Below, in pieces: positions 44,950 to 55,475 of a DNA stretch of 64,000 nt. The notes beneath the pieces were generated by a model. The model saw only the letters and a program-made list of their open reading frames with translations, ran no database searches and was not told the origin of the DNA. The stretch lies in assembly GCA_037043455.1 (NCBI GenBank), contig JAWPHD010006766.1, forward strand, positions 1-64,000, written 5' to 3'. A program made the translations under genes and the position numbers. The first letter of the stretch is position 1. Each line of letters begins with the position of its first letter. Source of the stretch: Cyrtodaria siliqua (lineage: Eukaryota > Mollusca > Bivalvia > Adapedonta > Hiatellidae).

Positions 44950-45640
44950 AAATAAATATAAACAGAAGACGGTCCTTCTTTAATTTTGGACCGTGTTACT
45001 TCTTAATTTAAAAGCATTAAATATATAATGTGACAAATTATTTACTAGTTTACTATCTTGCGATTCCAAAAGTTCAATAAATTTTAAACAGATGGATTCC
45101 TTCTAAAATAACGTTGCACATATCTTTTTCGTAATTCATGATATTTATTACAAATTAAAACAAAATGATACTCGTCTTCAATATCACCAGAGGTACAAAA
45201 CTGACACTTTCTTTCGTTTCTCTCAATTCTATTGGGTCCATATCTTCCTTTCTCAATTCTCAGCCTGTGTGATGATAGGCGTAGTTGTGTTGTGACACTT
45301 TTATATTTAGAAATATCTAAATATGTTTCATAAACGAAGTTTACTTTAACGTTTTTATAAAATAGTAAAACATTATTTTCAGCAATATCCGATTTCCATT
45401 TCTGAATAAAATTGTCTATTAGCCGTACCTTTAATTCTTTGCAAAAGTATTTCGGGTTTATACTCGCTGGATTATCCCATACATATCCATACCCGTGACT
45501 ATAAAGCAAAGACTTAATATTAGCGGTCCAATTTATTTTATTTGTTAGACAATCACTTAGTGAAACGGCATACGCAGTTTTTAAAGCACAATTGTTGGTA
45601 TATAACAGTTTAAACCAATATTGTATAATCCTACAAAATC
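44950..45640 (-). mobile_element. LINE D, C-terminal part (split by LINE E)
   Basis: Minus-strand reading from about 45647: YRFCRIIQYWFKLLY, INWTANIKSLLYSHGYGYVW, RLSSHRLRIEKGRYGPNR, CQFCTSGDIEDEYHFVLIC and YVQRYFRRNPSV with a stop at 45084; 3' UTR follows to about 44950. The preceding part of the same protein lies at 48260-48540. The Cys/His motif matches the other LINEs here. It is antisense to the host gene. Confidence 0.8.
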
Positions 45641-45966
45641 TATATAAGATGAGATAACTTTATTTTCAAATTCCAATAGGCTTAAAAGCCCGTGAGGATA
45701 CAATATACAGTTACATAAAACATGGCAACAGTGTAGGATTTTACAAACAAGAAACTTTTGTTAATCTGAGACAGTCACAGCAAAATGCATGTATACTGGC
45801 ACGCACGCATGCACTCACTCAATCACTTACGCACTCACGCGCACAACAATTTCTATCATTTGTTAAGTGGACTTAAGCATTGAGAAGGCGTATTACTACA
45901 TAATATAAATAAATGCTGAACCATAAATTTCATAACACATTCGGTAAAATAAATTACCTATATTTA

Positions 45967-46878
45967 CTAATTTCCATATAATGTTTCGTTTCGTAATTTA
46001 AATGCTTTTAAAACAAAGGTACAAAGCTTGTGAATATATACTTTATTTTGTGAATTTAGTAATTCCAAAAATTTCATCATGTTTGGCCTCTTGTAAAAAT
46101 ATTGTGGAATGTATTGCTTTCTTAAGACAGTATAGGTTTGGCATTCTAACACAAAATGAAATTCATCTTCGAGTTTATTACAAAATAAACATAATCTATC
46201 AATAACAGGAATTCTGTTTGGTTTAACCCATCTTCCCGCTTCAATTTGCAACCTATGAGATGACACCCGTAATTTGGTAAGTGCTTGACACATTTTGAAA
46301 ATATTTATATTATCAATATATGGTTGAAACTGAAAAGATGCAAAGCTCCTATAAAACACTGCTCTGGTGGAGATATCTAATCGACTATGCCAATGTTGAG
46401 CGAAATTGTCATTTAACCGTTGCTTTAATACTGCAAGAAATAAATTACAATTGCCAACACTTTGTTGTAACCATACATCATAAAACCCAAGAGAGGACAA
46501 AAAGTGTTTCAACTGTGAAACCCAGTTTTTTTTGCGAGGATATATTTCACAGTCATTTAACATCATGTTATACACTATTTTTATATATTTACGTTCATGT
46601 ACGCTCATGATTTTTAACCAATATTTAACAATTATAAAATATCTTCTTGTAATAAATGATGTTCTACCAAATTCCCCATATATGAAATCATTTTGTGTTG
46701 TCTTTTTAACACCCAAAATATTTTTGCAGAACTGTAAATGCACTCTTTCAATTGATATAGCTTGTACGAATCCCCACACCTCACTTCCGTAATTTAAAAT
46801 TGGAGTTATCAATTTATCAAACAAATCTAATTTATGTTTTGGTGATACAAATGTAAATTTATACAAATACCTATTCAT
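45967..46878 (-). pseudogene. LINE E ORF2 C-terminal 303 codons
   Basis: The open frame covers the thumb and C-terminus: LDLFDKLITPILNYGSEVWG, FIYGEFGRTSFITRRYFII, NWVSQLKHFLSSLGFYDVWL, LRVSSHRLQIEAGRW, then CLFCNKLEDEFHFVLECQTY and a natural end KAFKLRNETLYGN. It overlaps the preceding RT piece (46875-47282) by a few bases in another frame, so a frameshift separates them. Confidence 0.8.
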
Positions 46879-48096
46879 TTTAAAAATAGCTTTTGTGCTT
46901 GACCAGCAAGGGTAGTTTCTGTCTCTGATGAAGATCCTCCCGTAGAGAAAACTATATCTAAGTATGTAAACTTGCTAACTATATCTAATGAAACGCCATC
47001 ATAATTAAAAACTAAATTGTGTGGTAATATTCCACCTTTTCTAAACACCATTACTTTTGTTTTAGTGCAATTCACTTTTAATCTCCATTCTTTACAATAA
47101 TTAGATAATATATTAAGTCCATCTTGTAACTCTACTGCAGTATTAGCAAACAAAACTATGTCGTCTGCATATAAAAGCATAAACATCTTAAACATATTAA
47201 TATCAAGACCTTCAAGACCACTATGAATGAATTCATCTTCTATGTCATTTAAACACATGGAAAACAACCATGGGATAGACACTCCCCTTGCCTAACGCCA
47301 ATAACACAATAAAATTCATCGCTCAATTGGTTACAATATTTGACTTTAGACTTAACACATGAATACATCGATTTAATAATATCAAGAATCTTTCCCCGAA
47401 TACCGAACTTAGTTAATTTATATCATAGATTATCACGCACAACATAATCAAATTTAAGGCTTTAGTAAAATCGACAAATGCACAATACAATTTCTTTCCC
47501 TGGTTTAAAATATGTGTAATTAAACCCTGTACAACAAATATATTATCCACAGTACTCATGTGCGCTCTAAATCCAGCTTGTGCTTCAATAAGAACACTGT
47601 ATGTTTCTGCCCACTCAGATAATCTATTGTTCAATATGCGTGTAAATAATTTACCCAAACAGCTTAATAACGTGATACCTCGGTAATTTTCTACATCATT
47701 AATACTGCCCTTTTTGTGTAAAGGAATAACATACCCTTCTGACCAGACCTCTGGAAAATAACCAACCTCAAACACTTTATTAAACAATTTGCAAATAACT
47801 GGTGATAAAATAGTTTTACCATGAATGAAAAATTCATTTAATAACATGTCAGGCCCAGAGGACCGATTTGAATTTAGTTGCTTAATTGATTTTTCAATCT
47901 CATTCACAGTAAAATATACATTCAACTCTTCAAACATGATATTAAATTCGTTATTTTCATAACGTTCATTAAAATGTAAAATATCTTCATCTGGAGCATA
48001 GAACTCATCATCTGGACTATTGACTGCTTTAAAATATTGTTCAAACGCAGATAATGGTATATGTGTTGGCTTAAGTCCTGATGACTCTTTTAACAT
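46875..48096 (-). pseudogene. LINE E reverse transcriptase in two open pieces
   Basis: The piece 48096-47413 reads FEVGYFPEVWSEGYVIPLHK, VENYRGITLLSCLGKLFTRI, EAQAGFRAHMSTVDNIFV and FVDFTKALNLI. The catalytic FDxI/V region is altered, and a frame break follows at 47420. The piece 47282-46875 reads LLYADDIVLFANTAVELQDG, then RLKVNCTKTKVMVFRKGG and KFTYLDIVFSTGG. A short stretch (47290-47410) between them keeps VGVRQGECLSPWLFSM-like text across frames. The core is present, but the copy is inactive. Confidence 0.82.
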
Positions 48097-48259
48097 ATTC
48101 CAATATAACTTGCATTTTTATATCTTGCGTTTACAAAAGTAGTTGTTTTGACTCGATCATACTCCGTCTTACAATATCTAACAATACATGTATAGTGTGA
48201 CCGAGCTTTAACCATATTAATTCTATTTATGTCGCTTTTATTTTCTCTATATTTATTTA

Positions 48260-48540
48260 TATATAAAACGGATATCTGGCCAATTCACCATAAACACCTG
48301 CGTTGCCGGTTGATAGTTTCACATTTAGCACCTTTTTGCAAAACTTTAGGTGTATTCTCTCCAACTTTCCCCATACTTCACATGCGTAATTTAGAATTGA
48401 TGTTACAGAGGAATCAAACAGCTGGCATAGTGTTTTAGGAGTGAAGTCATACTTTTTTATATTATGCAAAAATACTCTCACGGCTTTTAATACTTTTCCA
48501 GAAATGTTTTGTTGGTTTAATATCAACATTATTAATTATT
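48260..48540 (-). mobile_element. LINE D, upstream part beyond the LINE E insertion
   Basis: Minus-strand 48529-48257 encodes ISGKVLKAVRVFLHNIKKYD, DSSVTSILNYACEVWGKLE, then VYGELARYPFYI and the insertion point. In related copies (53069-53788) the text YPLYINRYVRIIKFWLK follows, which matches YRFCRIIQYWFKLLY at 45647, so the two pieces are one interrupted ORF. The 5' end is truncated near 48540. Confidence 0.8.
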
Positions 48541-50640
48541 AAATAAATATCCGACATGGGGCCAATAACATGACCAAGAAATTAATGACATCGAATTACG
48601 TAACAATTCAAGGTGTGACAAACACTTAGGCAGTTTCAAGTGGCATTCACAAATCTTAACAAAGCAGAATAAATGATTAATCAGCAATATTACAGATTAT
48701 CCTTGGCAAACACCTGTTAATCTATGGACACCTTGTCTGCAAAAATATTGATTTTGATGTAATTAAACTTTTTTAATCAATCAATCAATCAATTTTTATT
48801 AAAGCATAAACATTTTACAATGTCCATTGCCATCAGCCATCGCCATCAGCATTGAGGCGGTATTACATACAAGACATACTAAATACAAATACACACATAT
48901 ATTAAAACATGTTCTGGAGAAGAGCATGAGAAATATTTAGGTATGAGTAAACAAATTTAAGGATAAACACGTATATATTATTGAAAGTAATTATAGCATA
49001 CAAGTTGTTCACACCACTGGTATGACTCGAAACATTTATCACAAGCACATTTGAAGAGTAAATAATTCGATTACCACGATATGTAATTGAAACCTTTTAT
49101 CACATTACATCATGGCCGTTCATAAATTCGCGAGTAGAAAAGATTATATAGACATCTCTTTATCAAACCATACAATTGTTTTCATCAAAGATTACATGTA
49201 TTTTGTGTTGTTTATCCTAATTCAATGAAGTTTGTTTTGTTTTAGCCATATCGCCACCGAAAACGTCTTTGCAGAAATCGTATTTTTAGAAATTCAAGGG
49301 ACGATAACTCTGTAATGCGTGATTGAATCTGATTGGTTTTCATAACAAACCGAGCTCTCATGTATACGTATGTTGTGACCAACTTTCTCTGACATTTTCA
49401 TTTTACAATTATTCCCCTTTGACAGTTAAACAATTTAAACATTTCTACATAACTTCACTTTTATCCCCCGTCGATTAGGCATTGCCGTTGTCCGTCTGTC
49501 CGTCCGTCCATCCGGTCCCATAATTTTGGTAATGCCTCATCCGATTTCAATAATATTTTGCACAAATGTTCACCCCTTTAGTACGCAACCCCGCTTTTTT
49601 TTCGGAATTTTATTTTGATCAATACTTTCTGAGTGGCACCGTCCATCATCACTTTCAGTGCTTTGATTATTGTGGTGAACGTTCAGTAGGTACATTGGAG
49701 TTAAGGAAAGTTCTTGTGTGTTTTAAAGCATTTATGTGGCAGTTAGTGAGTACCTGTGTTTGATATAATAGATCATCAGCCAACACCTACTTGGTAGTTT
49801 CTCTATCCATTGGCCATTATTGAGTCACTTAAACCCACAGAATAGTATGTTAATAACAGGTGGTTGATTAGCATTTCAAAAGAATTGTCCAGTCATACAG
49901 ACGCCAAATAAAATCAAAGTACCGAAGGTACTGAGAGCATGGTGAACTATGATTTGTTCATCCATGTAATGGAAGATTTCTTTGCAATCACGCATGACAT
50001 GGATGGACTGAACATGTGTCAACTATTCTTAATAATAATACATCATTGCATGTAATAATACATCAATGCATTGTTTAATGTATCTGGAAGTAAGGCGATT
50101 AAAACAAGATAAGGTAAGGTAAATACAGGAATAAAGAAGGGAACAAAAGGAACGATTGGTTATAATGAAAATTAATCTCCGAAACGCTTCATCATATCTG
50201 AACCATATCTTCACAGGTGTTAAAGTGTATCGAAAAACATCACCTGTCCTCACCTGTCAAAGTTTGAGTCATAAATATAGCGTCAAAAAGGTCAAGACAG
50301 CTAATTTTGCCAATTCAATGGGAGGTAATTCATAGACCCTTTGACCAACATAGATGAATTAAAATAGGAAACAACCTTGCATTTATATCGACATACTATG
50401 CAAGTATGATTAAAATCAAATGAACACGAGTGTAGTCTGAAAGACAGTCATATCCCCCGCTGCACAAAGATTTATAATATACACATTTAAACATGGAATG
50501 TCACTGTAAAGTGACACATTCTCACTGAAGTTTCCTTGTTCCAAAAAGTGTGACCTTCAACTAAAGGAACATATGTTTTACACACCACTTGTAGTAGAGA
50601 CATACAGACTACACATATACAAAACATAACTTATAAATCT
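48541..50640. other. Intron 1 of nucleotidase copy 2: repeats, no exon
   Basis: 48775-48960 looks like a LINE 3' UTR on the minus strand (AATAAAAATTGATTGATTGA tail, CAATGGACATTGTAAAATG). 49470-49560 contains a GTCC-rich block (GTTGTCCGTCTGTCCGTCCG) with a downstream AATGCCTCATCCGATTTCAA, familiar from dispersed invertebrate repeats. No coding exon, tRNA or promoter is visible. Confidence 0.5.
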
Positions 50641-50654
50641 TTGTGCTCATTTGA

Positions 50655-50832
50655 TTTTAATCTCACAACTCGGAGCACCCTGTTTTCGGGGTACCGTTGT
50701 TATATATTCTCACAACTCGGAATACCACTGGTCTCGGGATACCGTTGTAGTTCATTCTCACAACTCGGAGTACCACTGTTCTCGGGATACCGTTGTGATT
50801 TAATCTCACAACTCGGAGTGAACATGATGTTC
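50655..50832 (+). repeat. 48-bp tandem repeat, 3.5 copies
   Basis: TCTCACAACTCGGAGTACCA followed by CTGTTCTCGGGATACCGTTG and a TGATTTAA-type spacer starts at 50661, 50708, 50756 and 50804. The central GGTACC / GGTATC words vary. The open frame through it is a by-product. Confidence 0.9.
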
Positions 50833-51504
50833 ATACACAATTATTTCGTTGTTATATTTTTCAACCATGTATGTGAACATGGTGTGAAGGCCCGGGCCTT
50901 TTGGCCTAATATGTAGCTATGCTACTGAGAATTTCACGATTCATATCCCTAATTGTAATTTTTACGTGGATTTTCGACAAATCGTTTGTTGACAATAATC
51001 ACCAAAGTCACGGTAAATTCCGTTTACTACCTTAGACCTAAACAAGAAAGTGTTTTGTTTCCTGTCACACAACCGAATCGCCGTTTTTACCCCCGACATA
51101 TCACCTTTTTACCCCTTCGTTTTTTTACTGCTTTGTTTTGTTTTTAAATATATTTGTGTTTTGGCCTTAACAGAATATAATTCAATCAGTTTTTCATGTA
51201 ATTTGAAAATTGTAATAAAAGGTAACATATTTGTGTTTAGATCTGCTCTTGTTTGTGTAATGTATATCTCTCAATGCTACAGTCATACGTTCGAGTCCCG
51301 CTTGTTCCACGTTTGCACATTGACGAATGTTTGACAGCTACTCAAAAACGCGCGGTAGGACTGTGGTTCTACGAGTTTGTTTCAAAACAGATGAGCTCTA
51401 CTTCTACCTCTACCAAATTGACGCATAGATATAAGTCGTAAAATCTTTTAAAAAATCCCCCACTCTCCACACACACACACACACACACGTTGTTTTCCGA
51501 CTTA

Positions 51505-51838
51505 AGTCTTAAAGGGAGTACATCAGGCTTTTTATGGGGGTCTAGGTGTCCGAATTAAAATATTAATATGTTTTATTCTACATGACCAAAACATAATGAG
51601 CCTACAAAATCTTTTATTTGCAAAGAAATTCATTCGGCACAGTAATACGTGCTATCCTAGGTGACGCACCAGGGTTAATTTTAGCATATTACGTGCGATT
51701 CCACCCTAGCTATATGGCGTTCTGAAATTTTAGACATCTGGCTTGACATTTTGATTGATAGTGTTTTATATCGTGAACTGGAACAATTTTATAATTTAAG
51801 ATGTTTCTAGAAAAATCCTGATGTACCCCTTTTAAGAC
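51505..51838. mobile_element. Second TTAA-type MITE, ~330 bp
   Basis: The left end GTCTTAAAGGGAGTACATCAGG (51506-51527) is mirrored by CCTGATGTACCCCTTTTAAGAC (51817-51838) with one mismatch and a one-base indel. TTAA lies at both outer edges of the AGGG/CCCT ends, as in the MITE at 7831. No coding capacity. An AC microsatellite precedes it at 51470-51488. Confidence 0.65.
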
Positions 51839-51889
51839 CATTGGCCATGAATTAAAACAAAATTTTACATAAAAAAAATATAATTTTGG

Positions 51890-51968
51890 GTACTGCTCAG
51901 ATTCGAACACATCCCGCTCGCTTTATAGTTTTCTTGGACTGCTGCTCTCCCGACTGAGCTATCAATCT
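51890..51968 (-). other. tRNA-like segment, minus strand
   Basis: The minus strand reads GATTGATAGCTCAGTCGGGA then GAGCAGCAGTCC (5' half with A box) and ends GATGTGTTCGAATCTGAGCA (B box). The arms do not close into a good cloverleaf and the middle is A-rich. It resembles the tRNA-like piece at 7985-8072; both lie in or beside TTAA MITEs. Confidence 0.5.
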
Positions 51969-52984
51969 TTTACACATTTTGATGAACTATAAGGACTTAT
52001 ACTAAAACCGGAGTGTCCGAATAGACCCGAAGTCTAAATATAGTCACTCGGGATCAAATGACGTCATATATACCCAGTCAGATATTGTTGATTTGCATTT
52101 GGTCTCGCCGACACGATTGGCACAAGTATTCAGGATTATTTTACTACCGAATCAGTCATTTTAACTTCATAGCAAGGGAAGTAAAAACTTAAGAATATTA
52201 CACAGCGTACTACAAAGTAAGCTAAAAATTTTATTCCGGAGAATGGGCAGCAACAACTTTTTACAAAGGATAGTAGCTTATGCGATAACCATTACTGACC
52301 AAACCTATTAAATATTATATGAAGACTATAAAGGCCATGTATATTTCTTAAATATATAAATCCAAGAAAGATGGGAGATATGCGTTTGATACAAGAGAAA
52401 TAAATTACAAAATTAACTGGTTACAAATCTCAATACACTATCCTAGGAGAACAATACAGCGTATGAATACATTTTACGCAAGATCACGTGATGATGATGA
52501 TTGATCTATTTATAGAACGCACAGCAATAGGTGAAATAGCTACATAAACAATATATAACTTAAACAATGTATCGAGGAAATTATTTGAATTTCTGAATGA
52601 CATTACCTTATTTGTATCCGCACTAGAAAAGAAGAAACACCCGTTAAAATATGGGTCTTCTTTTTCAGGCAATGCGTAGATTCATCAGTGAGGCTGTAGT
52701 TAGGATTCGTGAAAAAACACGGTTACTAAACCTTGGTGAACAAGTTCAACATGCTAACTAGCCTTTCGTTTCCCCTAGTAACGATGACGTACTTGGTCGA
52801 ATACCCGCTGATTTTGATTTTGTAGATCCATTATACATGTGTCCTATATGTAGTACTATTTGCCCATACAAATTCTCGGGCATGGTGGGAGATGCAATTT
52901 AAAAGAAAAGGACTGGTATACTCGATTTTCTTGTCATATCATTAATCAAAAGAGACTTTTAAACAACGACCTTGAAATCTTATG
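51969..52984. other. Intron segment, no gene seen
   Basis: Mixed AT-rich sequence. The 62-codon minus frame at 52484-52672 has no recognisable feature. No repeat array was seen. Confidence 0.45.
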
Positions 52985-54545
52985 AAAGGTATAATGGAAT
53001 AAAAACTTTATTCGGTAAAACCATAGCTCATCTCGCTCGTAAAGACGTGATTCGTATCAACTCTGGCTCTAAAGTCTTGTAAAAAATTCATCCAGTAGTC
53101 TTTGTTTAAAAATACATAAAAATGCATTGATATTTTCTACATTAGGGTCCTTCCAAACATACATTAAACCATATTTCTCTAGCAACATTTTAACCTTAAG
53201 AAACCAGTTTGTATATCCCTTTTCTACGTCTTGTAAGGAAGACTCTCTAATGTATTTTATAATGATATTTTCACTATTGCATATTTTTAACCAGAACTTG
53301 ATAATACGTACATATCTATTTATATAAAGTGGAAATCTTCCCAGTTCCCCATAAACAGCACAATTGCTTGTGGATAGTCTAACTCCCAATACTTGTTTAC
53401 AGAACCTTAAATGTAAATTTTCCAATGGTTTGGACTTTGAGAAGCCCCAAACTTCGCTCCCGTAATTTATAGTTGATGAAACAAATGCATCAAATAATTG
53501 TAAAGCTAGTTTCGGTTTAGTCTCATGTATTTTCAACTTGGCAGTAAGCGCATTCATTGCCTTTAGACCTTTACCATATAATGTATTTGTATTTAGATTA
53601 AACGTACCAGTATAGTTAAATGTTACCCCCAAATAGTTAAAATCATTTACTGCTTCAATAACCTCGCCCCCGTATTTCCATTGTTCATTTCTTTTAATTA
53701 CACCCCGTTTGCGAAATACAACGATTTTCGTTTTAGCCACATTAACTTCTAAGTTCCATTTTTGACAATATTCTTCTAGCCTATCCAATTATGCTTGTAA
53801 ATCTTCTGGCGTTAGACCTATCAAAACCATATCGTCTGCAAAAAGTAGCAATGTAATACAAATATCCCTAAAATTAATTCCACAATCTTTTCTGTTTTGA
53901 ATAAAAAGTTTCAGGTCTTCTACAAATAGTGAAAATAAAATCGGAGAATTTATCTCCCCTTGTCTTAAGCCCACGGCTATATCAAAGAAATCAGAGAAAT
54001 TATTGCACATTTTCACACATGATTTGACTGATTTATACATGTTTCTTATTATTCTTAGAAGTTTGCCATTTAAACCCATATTATACAATTTGAACCATAA
54101 CGCATGTCTATATATAGAATCGAAACAACGTTTCAAGTCTAACGAATTCACAATATAATCTATTATTTTCATTTAACACCTTTTCAATTAGTGCCTGTTA
54201 TATAAAAATAGCGTCCGTTGCTGAACATCCTTTTTTAAAACCAAACTGCGAGTCAGATATAACATCATTCTCATTACACCATTTAGATAGATATACGTTG
54301 GTTTAAAATACAATTAAACAATTTTCCAAAATTACTCAATAACGTTATTCCTAGGTAGTTATTAACATCACTTTTATCACCAGTTTTAAATATCGGTATA
54401 ATACAAACTTTTGTCCATGCCTCAGGAAATATTCCTGAATCTAGAATCCTGTTAAAAATATCAGTAATATGACCAGACAATATATCACTAGCCTCAATGA
54501 AGTACTCATTTAAAAGTTCATCTTCGCCGCATGATTTTCTACGCT
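52985..54545 (-). mobile_element. LINE F, RT and thumb, both ends incomplete
   Basis: In minus order: RRKSCGEDELLNEYF and FPEAWTKVCIIPIFKTGDKS (54545-54283); a frameshifted stretch; LKRCFDSIYRHALWFKL, VGLRQGEINSPILFS and LLLFADDMVLIGL (54172-53789); then RLEEYCQKWNLEVNVAKTKI, VVFRKRGVIKRNE, INYGSEVWGFSKSK and VYGELGRFPLYINRYVRII (53788-53069). It ends in DEFFTRL and a decayed tail with AATAAAG near 53005; the Cys/His end is absent. It is antisense to the nucleotidase gene. Confidence 0.82.
53069..53788 (-). pseudogene. LINE F palm-to-thumb piece, 239 codons open
   Basis: The longest intact segment of LINE F begins at DRLEEYCQKWNLEVNVAKTK, directly downstream of the FADD-containing piece and separated from it only by a stop at 53789-53791. 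It continues through NDFNYLGVTFNYTG, KPKLALQLFDAFVSSTINYG, LHLRFCKQVLGVRLSTSNCA and KMLLEKYGLMYVWKDPN. It serves well as a reference for the broken copies B, D and E. Confidence 0.75.
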
Positions 54546-55475
54546 TTAACATGTGTCTAATTTGCGAGACCAAGTTTATTTTATTTATTTGCCTTTTTAT
54601 CATCGTTTCTTAACATATTATAAACTATCTTTGTATATTTCGTATCGCTAGTTGCACATAATTTTAACCAGTATTTTGTAATTATATAATACCGTTTGTT
54701 TATGTAATTCAGTCTTCCAGTTTCACCATATATAAAGCTATTTTGGGTTGTTAATTTAACCCCCAATAAACGTTTACAAAAATCTAAATGTGTCCTTTCT
54801 ACTTGTTTACCTTTATTAAATCCCCATACCTCGGCCGAGTAATTAAATATAGGTGAGATTAGTTTATCAAATAAATCAAATGTATGATTAGGATATAATT
54901 CGATAAATTTGTTTAAATATTTATTTAACTGGAATATAGCTTTTAATGATTGTCCGGCCAACATTTTGTCCGTTTCATTGAAAGCCCCACCTGAAGTGAA
55001 CACAATACCGAGGTATTTAAAACTTATATCATTTCGTTGGTAATAAAATTTAAGAGTATCTGGTAACGTTCCTCTTTTCTAAATATCATGATCTTTGTCT
55101 TTGCCGTAGTAACATTAAGTTTCCATCTTTCACAATATTCTTCTAAAACTGACAATGACGGCTGCAAAGCTTCCGCGGACTTTGCAAATAAAATAATATC
55201 GTCCGCGTATTATAATAAACATAAATTAATCATACCCACGTCTACCCCGTCAACTCCTTTAAATATTAATTCTTCTTCTAAATCATTTAAATACATGCTA
55301 AATAAAAGAGGCGACAAACACTCCCCTTGACGCACCCCAAGAAAACACGTGAAATCCTCGCTTAACGTGTTCATATACTTGACCTTTGACTTTACACTGT
55401 TAGACACAGATTTAATGACATGTAAATGTTTTATATAAAAGCGACTTTGTTCGAAACGTTGATACGGCAATCACA
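54546..55475 (-). mobile_element. LINE G, RT palm and thumb, abutting LINE F
   Basis: In minus order: KSKVKYMNTLSEDFTCFLGV and RQGECLSPLLFSMYLNDLEE (55470-55210), a stop just before YADDIILFA near 55200, VFTSGGAFNETDKMLAGQS (about 55003), FDLFDKLISPIFNYSAEVWG, FIYGETGRLNYINKRYYII and IVYNMLRNDDKKAN. After a frameshift comes NKINLVSQIRHML, where the text jumps to the pre-RT part of LINE F near 54545. LINE G is therefore truncated at both ends and joined directly to LINE F. Confidence 0.78.

Larger units (their letters stand above)
45648..48259 (-). mobile_element. LINE E, 5'-truncated, inserted into LINE D
   Basis: The 3' end on the minus strand is GAATTTGAAAATAAAGTTATCTCATC at 45648. Both ends are flanked by TATATAA (45641-45647 and 48260-48266), and the LINE D protein resumes on either side. 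Contents in minus order: pre-RT linker from about 48240, RT 48096-47413, RT with YADD 47282-46875, and thumb plus C-terminus 46878-45967. The endonuclease is missing through 5' truncation, as usual for target-primed reverse transcription. Confidence 0.85.
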
